From an uncultured Rickettsiales bacterium (GTDB taxonomy: Bacteria > Pseudomonadota > Alphaproteobacteria > UBA8366), in contig CAJWTF010000054.1 in the NCBI GenBank assembly GCA_913046825.1, positions 1 through 21,885 on the forward strand: a stretch of 21,885 bases of DNA. Reading direction: 5' to 3'. The notes beneath the pieces were generated by a model. It was not told the DNA's origin, searched no databases, and worked only from the letters and a program-made list of their open reading frames with translations. This document shows positions 14,852-21,885 of the stretch, one piece after another. Made by a program: the position numbers and the translations under genes. Position 1 is the first letter of the stretch. Each line of letters opens with the position of its first letter.

Positions 14852-17323
14852 ATGGAACCGACACATACTGATTTGCGATTGATCTTCTCGTGGTTGTCCC
14901 TCCTTTGGGAACGGTTGTGGCGCGCCCTGTGGCCGAGTTTGGGCGTTTTGGGCTTGGCCATCGTCCTAGCCCTGTTCGATCTGCCGACATGGATACCTGC
15001 CTGGCTCCACGCAGTATTGCTTGTCGTGGGTGTTGTCGCATTGGCCGTCGCCTTACGACATGCATTCGGTCATTTGCGCCTACCAACCCAGCAATCCGCC
15101 ATTCGACGGCTGCAAGATATCAATGATTTAGCCCATCGTCCGCTCGAATCCTTATCGGACGAATTGGCGGAAGAACTCGGCAATTGGGAAAGCCGTGCAT
15201 TATGGCGCCTGCACCGCGCGCGGATGGAAGCACAGACCTCCTCCCTGCGGGTCGGCATACCACATCCGCGCCTGATCGAGATCGATCGGTTGGCCCTGCG
15301 GGTCGGTCTAGGCGTGTTGTTGATCGCCGGCCTAACCGCTGCCGGTAGCGAAGCGCCGAAGCGTCTCCAGCGGGCGCTAGTGCCGCAACTGGCCCTATTC
15401 GCGCCGCCTAAGCCGCCGGTCATAGACGCGTGGTTGACGCCGCCGAGCTATACAGGCATCCCCCCGGCATTTCTGGCGGGGCCCAATGCCGAGTCGAAGA
15501 GTTTCACCGAAGCGCCTGTCGGCACGATATTTTCCATTCGCGTGTCGGGGGGCGACGGCACGCCTAGAATTATTCGAACCCGCTCGCAGGTTGACGCCAA
15601 AATCCTCGACGGAAAGACCTTTGGCGCGGATTTAACACTGAGCGAAAGTGAAACCATCGCAGTGGCGATAGAGGATGACGTTATCGCCGAATGGACCTTA
15701 CGGGCCACCCCTGACGCGGTTCCCGTTGCCGCTTTCCTATCGACACCGAGTGAGAACCGCGGGAATGTTTTGCGGATCAGTTTCCGCGCGAGTGATGATT
15801 ACGGCCTGACCGGTATGCGCGCTGTCATTACCCGAGATAGGAAAAACAAACCACCAAAGGTGGACGCCAAACGGGAAAATCTCGACCTGCCGTTGCCGCG
15901 CCTCGGCGCGAAGAAAGCTGTCTCCTCCGGTTATCACGACACGACGCCGCATCCGTGGGCCGGTCTGCCGGTCCGAGTCCATTTAGAGGCAACTGACGCA
16001 GCAGGCCAGGTGGGCCGAAGCGGCACCATCCGCATCATCTTGCCTGAACGGGAATTCACCCACCCCGTCGCCCGGGAAATTGTCGTCGAACGCCGCAAAT
16101 TGATCGCAGAGCCTGACGACGCGGCATTGGTTGCCAATTCGTTGGACGATATTGCCCAACAACCTGAACGCTACCGCGATGATGTCACAGTCTTTCTGGC
16201 GCTTGGCACTGTGGTGCGGCGGTTGACCGGCGGTCGCGGGGAACTCAACCTTGATCCACTGCAACAATTGCTTTGGGATACCGCGTTGCGGATCGAGGAT
16301 GGCAAACTGTCGATTGCACGCCGCAATTTGCGGGAAGCCGAGAAAGCGCTGCAGAAAGCTCTCGAGAAAGATGCCACCGACGACGATATCGCCCGCTTGA
16401 TGGACAAGCTGGAATCCGCGTTGGACACCTACCTCAATGAACTGAGCAAAGTGATGAAGCCGGCCGATCAAAAAGCGGCGCAAGCGCTTCCAAAAAATGA
16501 TCGGGCGATGGCGTTGACGCGGCAAGACCTGAAGAAACTGATGGACGAAATCCGAAAGCTCGCCCAAAGCGGGGCCCGTGCCGACGCGAAGCAACTTTTG
16601 TCTCAACTGAAGAACATGTTGGAGAATATGAAAACCGGTCAAATGGCGCGGATGTCGCCGCGTGGCCAAGAATCCATGAAATTGCTGAATCGGCTCCAAA
16701 ATCTCATTAAGGAACAGCAGAAGTTGCTGGACCAAACCTTTCGCGATGCGCAACGCCGGGGACAATTGCGCGAACGAGATAGCAATGAACGCGGCCGTGG
16801 GCGGAACATGCCGGGGCAAGGCCCGTCGCAACCTAAGATGCAGCCGGGAGAAATGTCCGGTGGTGCGCAAACTCAAGAAGCGTTACGTCGACGGCTCGGC
16901 GAAATCATGCGCCAGCATGGAGAGATGACGGATTCTATCCCCCGTCCGATGGGCCGTGCGGAACGTGCGATGCGGCAGTCGTCGAAATTCCTGGGATTGG
17001 ACAAGCCTGGTGAAGCGATCAAGCCACAGACCCGTGCATTAGACCAATTGCAAGAAAGCGCAAAATCAGCGACCCGCCAACTCATGCGCCAAATAGGTCA
17101 AGGACTCGGGAGACGACCCGGTGAAATGGGCCTTCAGCGAGACCCCTTTGGCAGGAACCCCGACGGCGTCGGTGGTTTAAGTACCCGGGATGTCGGTATT
17201 GATGATGCAGACGCCCTGCAACGTGCCCGGGAAATCCGTGATGAACTCCGAAAACGGGCCGGACAGCGGCATCGGCCGGAGCCAGAGCGCAACTATATTG
17301 ATCGGCTGTTAAAACAGTTTTGA
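14852..17323 (+). CDS. TIGR02302/DUF4175 large membrane protein
   Basis: The 823-residue protein has no established function. I choose ATG 14852, since GGAAGG lies 6 bases before it; an in-frame ATG at 14807 would overlap lysA. Three membrane segments are visible at about residues 27-45, 49-69 and 150-166. A periplasmic beta-rich region with PPKPPVIDAWLTPPSYTGIP and ASDDYGLTGMRAVI follows. The second half is charged and helical, probably coiled coil (LREAEKALQKALEKDATDDD, then KLLNRLQNLIKEQQKLLDQ), and contains a Gln/Arg/Gly-rich low-complexity part (RERDSNERGRGRNMPGQGP). The C-terminus (DDADALQRAREIRDELRKR) is the most conserved part I remember. Its place behind lysA and before ftsEX, conserved in Rhodospirillales, suggests a cell-envelope role. 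Confidence 0.85.
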   Translation: MEPTHTDLRLIFSWLSLLWERLWRALWPSLGVLGLAIVLALFDLPTWIPAWLHAVLLVVGVVALAVALRHAFGHLRLPTQQSAIRRLQDINDLAHRPLESLSDELAEELGNWESRALWRLHRARMEAQTSSLRVGIPHPRLIEIDRLALRVGLGVLLIAGLTAAGSEAPKRLQRALVPQLALFAPPKPPVIDAWLTPPSYTGIPPAFLAGPNAESKSFTEAPVGTIFSIRVSGGDGTPRIIRTRSQVDAKILDGKTFGADLTLSESETIAVAIEDDVIAEWTLRATPDAVPVAAFLSTPSENRGNVLRISFRASDDYGLTGMRAVITRDRKNKPPKVDAKRENLDLPLPRLGAKKAVSSGYHDTTPHPWAGLPVRVHLEATDAAGQVGRSGTIRIILPEREFTHPVAREIVVERRKLIAEPDDAALVANSLDDIAQQPERYRDDVTVFLALGTVVRRLTGGRGELNLDPLQQLLWDTALRIEDGKLSIARRNLREAEKALQKALEKDATDDDIARLMDKLESALDTYLNELSKVMKPADQKAAQALPKNDRAMALTRQDLKKLMDEIRKLAQSGARADAKQLLSQLKNMLENMKTGQMARMSPRGQESMKLLNRLQNLIKEQQKLLDQTFRDAQRRGQLRERDSNERGRGRNMPGQGPSQPKMQPGEMSGGAQTQEALRRRLGEIMRQHGEMTDSIPRPMGRAERAMRQSSKFLGLDKPGEAIKPQTRALDQLQESAKSATRQLMRQIGQGLGRRPGEMGLQRDPFGRNPDGVGGLSTRDVGIDDADALQRAREIRDELRKRAGQRHRPEPERNYIDRLLKQF

Positions 17324-17348
17324 CGCCGGACTTTCTTAGCTCACGCGG

Positions 17349-18254
17349 TTATTTTATAGGTTCTTTCGACAACATTTTATCTTTCATCGCTTCCGATTCT
17401 TCGGCACGTGTGAACGTGATCCGAAGTCTGGTAGCACCCCTCGGTGGATTTTCGGTTACGGTTTCGTATTCGACCTTTTCGCCCGGAAGAATGCGCGGCT
17501 CTTTGGCTTCGAAACTCCAACTCGTTACATCTTCCCCTTTGGTGCCAATCAGGATGGCCTTCAAAAGCGGTACTTCGATAATTTTACCCGTCTCGTTCAT
17601 GATTTGACCCCTGACACCCAAAATACGTTTCCTACCTTTGACATCGGGGAATGTCTTCGGTCCGAAAATCTTCAAACCGTAACCAAGCGTATTGGCCGGA
17701 TACCCGACCATCATGAATACCTTATTCGCAGCAGGGAAATGATGTACGACAGTGTCACGCCACCAAAAAGCCGCCCCCAAACTACTAGCGAGGATTAAGA
17801 CGAGCAGTATCCAGTATTTTAAGGTTCCGCCCCCTTGCGGTTCTGGATTGCGGTTTCGCAGCCCGAAACCTGTCTCCGGCGGGATTGGCGGTGGATCTGC
17901 CAACATGGCGTCTGGAACGCCGACCTCATCGTCATCTGGAACGTCCGCGACCGTAGCAGCTTGCGGCACGGGCGGTGGTGGCGCAGCCGTCGGATCCGCA
18001 GGTGGCGGTGGCGGCGGTGGGGCGAAGTCCTCTGTTGGATCCGCAGGTGGCGGTGGCGGCGGTAGGCCGAAGTCCTCTGTCGGATCCGCAGATACCGCCG
18101 CAAGCGTAGCCGCCGCAACAGGCGCAGGTGCAACTTCGGGCATCGCATACCAACGATGCTCGCACTTACCGCATATAACTTTCCGGCCCTTTGTTCCGAG
18201 CGCACCGTCCTTAATCTTGAAACGGGAACTGCAATTCGGACAGGTAAGCTTCAT
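17349..18254 (-). CDS. MJ0042-type zinc-ribbon membrane protein with proline-rich linker
   Basis: The 301-residue protein starts with a zinc ribbon, MKLTCPNCSSRFKI followed by VICGKCEHRWY, with CxxC pairs at residues 5/8 and 28/31 and the closing HRW typical of the MJ0042 domain. A Pro/Asp/Ala-rich linker of some 100 residues contains tandem repeats (DPTEDF followed by a run of prolines). A single membrane segment lies at about 145-164 (KYWILLVLILASSLGAAFWW). The rest, about 135 residues, resembles the DUF3426 domain (PFPDVKGRKRIL-like strand pattern, IMNETGKIIEVPLLKAILI) and should be periplasmic. I start at ATG 18254; ATGs further upstream add an unlikely N-terminus before the zinc ribbon. 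It is divergent from ftsE, with 165 bases between. Confidence 0.88.
   Translation of the reverse strand: MKLTCPNCSSRFKIKDGALGTKGRKVICGKCEHRWYAMPEVAPAPVAAATLAAVSADPTEDFGLPPPPPPADPTEDFAPPPPPPPADPTAAPPPPVPQAATVADVPDDDEVGVPDAMLADPPPIPPETGFGLRNRNPEPQGGGTLKYWILLVLILASSLGAAFWWRDTVVHHFPAANKVFMMVGYPANTLGYGLKIFGPKTFPDVKGRKRILGVRGQIMNETGKIIEVPLLKAILIGTKGEDVTSWSFEAKEPRILPGEKVEYETVTENPPRGATRLRITFTRAEESEAMKDKMLSKEPIK
17992..18081 (-). repeat. 45-base tandem repeat inside the zinc-ribbon gene
   Basis: Two near-identical copies of a 45-base unit, each starting at GGATCC (17992 and 18037), with a third GGATCC at 18082, are in register. On the coding strand each unit gives 15 residues: ADPTEDF followed by GLPPPPPP or APPPPPPP. 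The unit length is a multiple of three, so copy changes would only lengthen or shorten the linker. Such units expand and shrink by replication slippage and are also prone to assembly collapse. Confidence 0.85.
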
Positions 18255-18387
18255 TGGCGCATCCGCACACATAATTAATTGTCTATTACATCTAAAATTA
18301 AGAGTAGATCGCCCCACTTGCAAGAACGCTAGTGCTCCACCAGAATCAAACTTTATGAAAACACATACTTCACAACGCGTTTATTTA

Positions 18388-18402
18388 GGCCCCTTGGGGG
18401 CC
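18388..18402 (+). other. G+C-rich hairpin in the ftsE leader
   Basis: GGCCCC and GGGGCC can pair around a 3-base loop (TTG), a strong 6-base stem ending 17 bases before the ftsE GTG. No T-run follows, so a simple terminator is unlikely. It might influence ftsE translation or form part of the leader of the divergent region. Chance cannot be ruled out. Confidence 0.3.
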
Positions 18403-18419
18403 GGGAGACCGCTGCCAGC

Positions 18420-19097
18420 GTGGTTCAATTTGAAAATGTCGGCGTCCGTTACGGAACCGGTCCGGAAATCATAAGTGATCTCACGTTCAATTTGCCGGAT
18501 GGCTCCTTTCACTTCGTGACCGGTCCCAGCGGCGCCGGAAAATCCTCATTGCTTAAGTTAATGTACCTTGCTTTACGACCGAGCCGGGGCCTGATTAGCC
18601 TGTTTGGCCGCAATGCGGCGTCGATCGAAAAGGCTGAATTACCGGCAATTCGCCGTCAAATCGGCGTTGTTTTCCAGAATTTCCGCCTGATCGATCATCT
18701 TTCCACATTCGATAATGTCGCGCTGCCACTTCGTGTTTCGGGTGCCGCTGAAAATATGGTCCAAAAACATGTAGGAGAATTGCTTGGTTGGGTCGGCCTC
18801 GCCGACCATCTGGAAGCAAAGCCGCCAACCCTCTCCGGTGGACAGCAACAACGTGTTGCGATCGCCCGGGCCGTTATCGGACGGCCACGCCTATTGCTGG
18901 CGGACGAGCCGACGGGAAACGTCGACGATCAGATTGCCGTCCGCCTATTATATTTATTCGAGGAACTCAATCGCATGGGAACAACCGTCGTCATTGCGAC
19001 CCATAACGAGTTCCTGGTCAAACGATTCGGACACCCGCAATTGCATCTCGAGAATGGTCGGCTTGATGCCCACCCGCCGGTATCTGGGAAACAATAG
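18420..19097 (+). CDS. ftsE: Cell-division ABC transporter ATP-binding protein
   Basis: FtsE is the ATPase of the FtsEX complex, which at the division site controls peptidoglycan hydrolases through the cell membrane. The 225-residue protein has Walker [10 protein letters not shown], the Q-loop [13 protein letters not shown], the signature [14 protein letters not shown], Walker [11 protein letters not shown] and the switch histidine in VIATHNEF. The start is GTG 18420 ([11 protein letters not shown] follows). No ATG is nearby. ftsX begins 6 bases after its stop, the normal FtsEX arrangement. The zinc-ribbon gene just before it on the other strand is a frequent partner in this order. Confidence 0.95.
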   Translation: MVQFENVGVRYGTGPEIISDLTFNLPDGSFHFVTGPSGAGKSSLLKLMYLALRPSRGLISLFGRNAASIEKAELPAIRRQIGVVFQNFRLIDHLSTFDNVALPLRVSGAAENMVQKHVGELLGWVGLADHLEAKPPTLSGGQQQRVAIARAVIGRPRLLLADEPTGNVDDQIAVRLLYLFEELNRMGTTVVIATHNEFLVKRFGHPQLHLENGRLDAHPPVSGKQ

Positions 19098-19103
19098 GCC
19101 GAT

Positions 19104-19988
19104 ATGGCAGATCGCAACGACCTCCCGCTATCCGAAGACGCGTCGACGAGATTGGTCCCCTGGATCGTCGGTGTAATGGCGTATCTTGCCGCCCTCGCCT
19201 TCGCCGCGGCGCTTATGCTCTCGAACATCGCCAGCGAATGGAGCCAAGGCCTAGAAGGGTCCCTAACCGTGCAGGTACCGGTTGCGGAAGGTGACAAGAC
19301 GGACGTAACCGATGCGCGAATCGTATCCGCGGTTCGCATTTTACTGAAGACCGAGGGCGTGGAGAGTGCGAGACCTATTCCGTTGGCGGAGATTGCTGAG
19401 ATGCTGGAGCCTTGGTTGGGCACCGGTGCCGGCACATCAGAGCTGCCATTGCCGCGGGTCATCGACGTCCAACTCCACGAAGGCGCAAATGTCGACCTCG
19501 ATGAATTGTCGCGCAAATTGGAAGCTACGGTTCCCGGCATCTCGCTTGAAAGTCACGAGCAATGGCGAAATACGCTTTTGGTTCTATTCCGGTCGGTCGA
19601 GTTTGTGGCTATTCTCATCATACTGTTGATATCGACAGTGACCTTGGCCGCCATCGTCTTTACCACCCGCAGCGTCTTGGCGGTCCACTATGAAATTGTC
19701 GAGGTGCTGCACCTTATCGGTGCCCAAGACACCTACATCGCCGACCAGTTCCAGAAACACGCCTTCCGCATGGGCTTGAAGGGCAGCGTCGGCGGCACGG
19801 CCAGCGCCTTGGCGACGATCTTCGGCATTGCCGTCCTCACCAACGATCTGGAAACGAGCCTGCTGCCGCCGACGACCCTGGCCTATTGGCATTGGCTGTT
19901 GCTTGCGATGCTGCCGATAGGAGAATCCTACGGTGCCATGTTGACGGCACGGTTTACCATTTTGCGCGCCTTGCGCCGCATGAGCTGA
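19104..19988 (+). CDS. ftsX: Cell-division protein, membrane subunit of FtsEX
   Basis: FtsX is the permease-like partner of FtsE and passes the ATPase signal to periplasmic amidase activators. The 294-residue protein shows a cytoplasmic start, a first membrane segment at about 26-45 (GVMAYLAALAFAAALMLSNI), and a large periplasmic domain (SEWSQGLEGSLTVQVPVAEG and onward). Three more segments lie in the C-terminal half, at about 173-193 (VEFVAILIILLISTVTLAAI), 235-255 and 266-284. SVLAVHYEIVEVLHLIGAQD is the conserved cytoplasmic loop expected to touch FtsE. The gene follows ftsE directly. The ydcF-like gene starts 17 bases after the stop. Confidence 0.93.
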   Translation: MADRNDLPLSEDASTRLVPWIVGVMAYLAALAFAAALMLSNIASEWSQGLEGSLTVQVPVAEGDKTDVTDARIVSAVRILLKTEGVESARPIPLAEIAEMLEPWLGTGAGTSELPLPRVIDVQLHEGANVDLDELSRKLEATVPGISLESHEQWRNTLLVLFRSVEFVAILIILLISTVTLAAIVFTTRSVLAVHYEIVEVLHLIGAQDTYIADQFQKHAFRMGLKGSVGGTASALATIFGIAVLTNDLETSLLPPTTLAYWHWLLLAMLPIGESYGAMLTARFTILRALRRMS

Positions 19989-20005
19989 CGAACGGACCGT
20001 CCCAC

Positions 20006-20611
20006 ATGCAACGCCGATCAAGACGAAATAGGACAGTTATTACAGGAATTGCCGGAGCCAGTTTTTTATTTTGGCTTGCAGGCCTGTTTGCTTTCTTACA
20101 AATCATTCCCAAACAAATCGACGATACGGTAACCGTTACCGACACAATCGTCGTCCTGACTGGCGGTAGCCTGCGCCTACAAACCGGATTGGAATTGCTG
20201 CAACAAGGCAAAGCGGGCAAGCTATTCATCTCGGGTGTCCACCGAGGCGTCGACGTGGAGCAACTGTTGCGCCTTGCCCGGCAGTCACCGACGGAGCCGG
20301 ATTGTTGTATATCTCTCGGCCACGAGGCTGACGACACGACTGGAAACGCCGCGGAGACCGCAATCTGGATGGATAAACACGGATATCGTAGCATGCGCCT
20401 CGTGACTGCCGCCTACCATATGCCCCGAAGCATCATCGAGTTTCGCCACGCCATGCCCAACACCACGATCCTGTTACACCCGGTATTTCCCGAACAAGTT
20501 AAGCTGGAGAAATGGTGGATGTGGCCAGGCACCGCAGGTTTGATTCTAGGTGAGTATTCCAAGTATTTAATTGCCAGAACCCAACACATCCTTACTCGTT
20601 TGACCGGTTAA
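20006..20611 (+). CDS. YdcF-family (DUF218) membrane protein
   Basis: The 201-residue protein has an N-terminal membrane anchor at about residues 10-32 (TVITGIAGASFLFWLAGLFA) and then a DUF218 domain. This shows DTIVVLTGGSLRLQTGLELL, KLFISGVHRG, the acidic SLGHEADDTTGNAAETAIWM and VTAAYHMPRSIIEFRHAMP, the usual order for the family. YdcF/SanA-like proteins are linked to envelope integrity and carrier-lipid related steps, but the exact reaction is not known. I take ATG 20006; an earlier in-frame start at 19886 would overlap ftsX and add an unlikely N-terminus. It lies between ftsX and plsC in what is probably one operon. Confidence 0.88.
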   Translation: MQRRSRRNRTVITGIAGASFLFWLAGLFAFLQIIPKQIDDTVTVTDTIVVLTGGSLRLQTGLELLQQGKAGKLFISGVHRGVDVEQLLRLARQSPTEPDCCISLGHEADDTTGNAAETAIWMDKHGYRSMRLVTAAYHMPRSIIEFRHAMPNTTILLHPVFPEQVKLEKWWMWPGTAGLILGEYSKYLIARTQHILTRLTG

Positions 20612-20621
20612 GAGATCGCCC

Positions 20622-21371
20622 GTGATAGCCCTTCGTTCGACCATTTTCGCCGTAATCTTCTATTTTTGGGCGGCGATTCTAAGCCCGCTCTATCTACCCC
20701 TCATGCTGGGGAACCGCCAGTTTTTCTGGCGTTGCTGTCTCTCCTGGTGCCGTAGTTGCATTTGGGTAATCCGCAAAATTATGGGGATTGAATACGAAAT
20801 ACGCGGCCGCGAGAATTTGCCCACGGACGGCCCCTTCATCATTGCTTCCAAGCATCAATCGGCTTGGGATACGCTGATCTACAACATTATCGTCCTCGAT
20901 TGCGCCTATGTCGTGAAACGGGAGCTATTTTTATTCCCGTTCTTCGGCTGGTTTCTATGGCGCATAGGCATGATCGGTATCGACCGGAAAGGCGGAGCCA
21001 TTACGCTCAAGCAATTGGTCGCCAGCTGCAAGGCGCGCCTCAAGGTGGGTCGCTCCATTGTCATTTTCCCGCAAGGCACCCGCACGCCGCCCGGCACGAA
21101 GAATCCGTATTTACCGGGCGTCGCGGCGCTCTACACGCAATGCAACGTGCCGGTCGTGCCAACCGCTCTGAATTCCGGCATGTTTTGGCCCCGTCGGACA
21201 TTCCTTAAACATCCAGGAACCGTCGTGATCGAGTTCCTGCCGGCAATAGAACCGGGCCTACGCCGCCGTGAATTTTCGACTCTACTGGAAGAAGCCATTG
21301 AGCCGGCCACAACACGGATCGAGGAAGAAGCGCGGCGAGTATTCGGAGTCGGTGACCAAATCGCCGATTGA
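20622..21371 (+). CDS. plsC: 1-acyl-sn-glycerol-3-phosphate acyltransferase (PlsC type)
   Basis: PlsC adds the second acyl chain to lysophosphatidic acid to give phosphatidic acid at the inner face of the cytoplasmic membrane. The 249-residue protein starts at GTG 20622 and has a membrane segment at about 6-29. The catalytic HX4D is present as SKHQSAWDT (His78, Asp83), followed by FGWFLWRIGMIGIDRK and the substrate motif FPQGTRT (149-155). Gln stands where Glu is classical, which is common in alphaproteobacteria. VPVVPTALNSGMFW is the fourth block. It starts 10 bases after the ydcF-like gene. The symbol rests on motifs; other acyltransferases with these blocks exist. Confidence 0.9.
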   Translation: MIALRSTIFAVIFYFWAAILSPLYLPLMLGNRQFFWRCCLSWCRSCIWVIRKIMGIEYEIRGRENLPTDGPFIIASKHQSAWDTLIYNIIVLDCAYVVKRELFLFPFFGWFLWRIGMIGIDRKGGAITLKQLVASCKARLKVGRSIVIFPQGTRTPPGTKNPYLPGVAALYTQCNVPVVPTALNSGMFWPRRTFLKHPGTVVIEFLPAIEPGLRRREFSTLLEEAIEPATTRIEEEARRVFGVGDQIAD

Positions 21372-21409
21372 ACCCCTTTTGGCCTCGATCTGGGCTTTTC
21401 TGCGCTTTC

Positions 21410-21424
21410 GCCCGGATCACGGGC
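21410..21424. other. Short inverted repeat between plsC and the reductase gene
   Basis: GCCCG and CGGGC flank a 5-base loop in the 72-base gap. There is no T-run, so it is at best a weak hairpin marking the end of the plsC message. Chance is quite possible. Confidence 0.2.
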
Positions 21425-21443
21425 CATGCGTGGATAAAAACAG

Positions 21444-21885
21444 ATGAGCGACATCTCCCGTCAAATCTGGAAGATTAAGCACCGGTATACAGACGACGAA
21501 TCGGCCACTGTCGAGAAGACCGTAGCGGAGATCTGGAGCCGTGTTTCCGCGGCGTTGTCTGCACTCGAACGTGAGCCAGCTTACTGGCGTCGCCGATTTT
21601 AGATGCTTTATCAGAATTTCGCTTCCTGCCCGCCGGCCACATTCTTGCGTGCGCCGGGACGGGCCGCGATGTCACCCTATTCGATTGTTTCGTCGTGGGA
21701 GCCATTCCTGACTATATGGCCAGCATCTTCGTTAATCTGAAAGAAGCTGCCCTTAGCCTGCAACAAGGGGGCGGCATCGGATTCTATTTCTCGACATTGC
21801 GGCCGCTCGGCGCGCCTGTGCGCGGCGTTGGGTCCGACGCACCGGCACCACTCAGCTTCATGGATGTTTGGGATGCTATGTGCCG
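21444..21885 (+). pseudogene. nrdJ: Adenosylcobalamin-dependent ribonucleotide reductase, 5' part with a frameshift
   Basis: Class II ribonucleotide reductases make deoxyribonucleotides with adenosylcobalamin, independent of oxygen. The gene begins at ATG 21444 (SDISRQIWKIKHRYTDDE) and runs 52 codons to EPAYWRRRF, where a TAG appears at 21600-21602. One frame over, from 21602, it continues without a break to the window edge: DALSEFRFLPAGHILACAGT, then TLFDCFVVGAIPDYM (the reactive cysteine region), AALSLQQGGGIGFYFSTLRP and APLSFMDVWDAMC. Adding one T to the TTTT run at 21597-21600 gives RRRFLDALSEF, as in relatives. So this is a one-base loss, real or a sequencing error. The rest of the gene, several hundred residues, lies beyond the window. 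The start follows the shorter class II type, not the 1200-residue form. Confidence 0.88.

Noticed and set aside
15983..16876. 297-codon minus-strand frame within the TIGR02302 gene
   Set aside because: It is an antisense shadow of a well-supported gene with compatible codon use, has no family features, and has no ribosome-binding site that I can see.
18255..18419. CtrA-type TTAA-N7-TTAA site or a strong promoter ahead of ftsE
   Set aside because: TTAA boxes are present but at the wrong spacing, and the -35/-10 pairs I found are weak.
17752..18474. 240-codon plus-strand glycine- and serine-rich frame
   Set aside because: The Gly-rich part is the complement of the proline repeats of the zinc-ribbon gene, and it runs into the ftsE start.
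1..21885. CRISPR arrays, tRNA or rRNA genes, insertion sequences and prophage genes
   Set aside because: No regularly spaced direct repeats, cloverleaf-like sequences, transposase or integrase frames, or phage structural genes were seen.

Overview
The window looks like a composite of three unlike pieces. (A) Positions 1 to about 480 are extremely A+T-rich and hold one open reading frame on the minus strand that runs off the left edge; its origin is unknown (giant-virus-like, protist or organellar DNA would all fit the composition). (B) About 483 to 3482 has intermediate G+C and carries the start of dapB, a complete dapA (both minus strand) and a complete lepA (plus strand). The protein style (LepA with AHVDHGKTTLSDRLL, DapA with PSRCGIEI) and the lack of well-placed Shine-Dalgarno sites point to the Verrucomicrobia/PVC group. 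(C) From about 3490 to the right end the DNA is more G+C-rich, ribosome-binding sites are common, and gene content and order are those of an alphaproteobacterium of the Rhodospirillales type. Piece A joins piece B inside dapB, just after residues PMV. Piece B joins piece C directly after the lepA stop, at a short dispersed-repeat-like sequence. Both joins could be assembly artefacts. I saw no transposase, integrase, tRNA, rRNA or CRISPR array.

Piece C, left part (3564-7560): a small CBU_0592-type membrane protein faces a DUF4743 Nudix hydrolase, which follows an ACT-domain protein; then a small hypothetical gene, the decayed 3' end of an RraA-family gene, and a tight run of HIG1-type membrane protein, PduO-type cobalamin adenosyltransferase and an unnamed Rossmann-like protein. 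Next (7638-10299) come a likely promoter and etfB-etfA-hbd, an electron-transfer flavoprotein with a 3-hydroxyacyl-CoA dehydrogenase for acyl-CoA metabolism. Then (10296-12025) come periplasmic copper and redox functions: a PCu(A)C copper chaperone, a frameshifted Cu,Zn superoxide dismutase and a TlpA-type thioredoxin.

Piece C, right part (12050-21371): argH, lptM, lysA and a TIGR02302/DUF4175 membrane protein form a nearly gapless plus-strand run. A minus-strand MJ0042 zinc-ribbon membrane protein follows, then ftsE, ftsX, a YdcF-like protein and a PlsC-type acyltransferase. Together these serve arginine and lysine synthesis and cell-envelope assembly and division. The right edge holds the start of an adenosylcobalamin-dependent ribonucleotide reductase, broken by a one-base frameshift; the adenosyltransferase at 6148 makes the cofactor this enzyme needs.

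The oddest content is the two joins, the unidentified A+T-rich frame at the left edge, two single-base frameshifts that each lie in a short homopolymer (sodC and nrdJ), the eroded rraA-like remnant, and the unnamed Rossmann-like gene. I did not find a convincing new multi-gene system.
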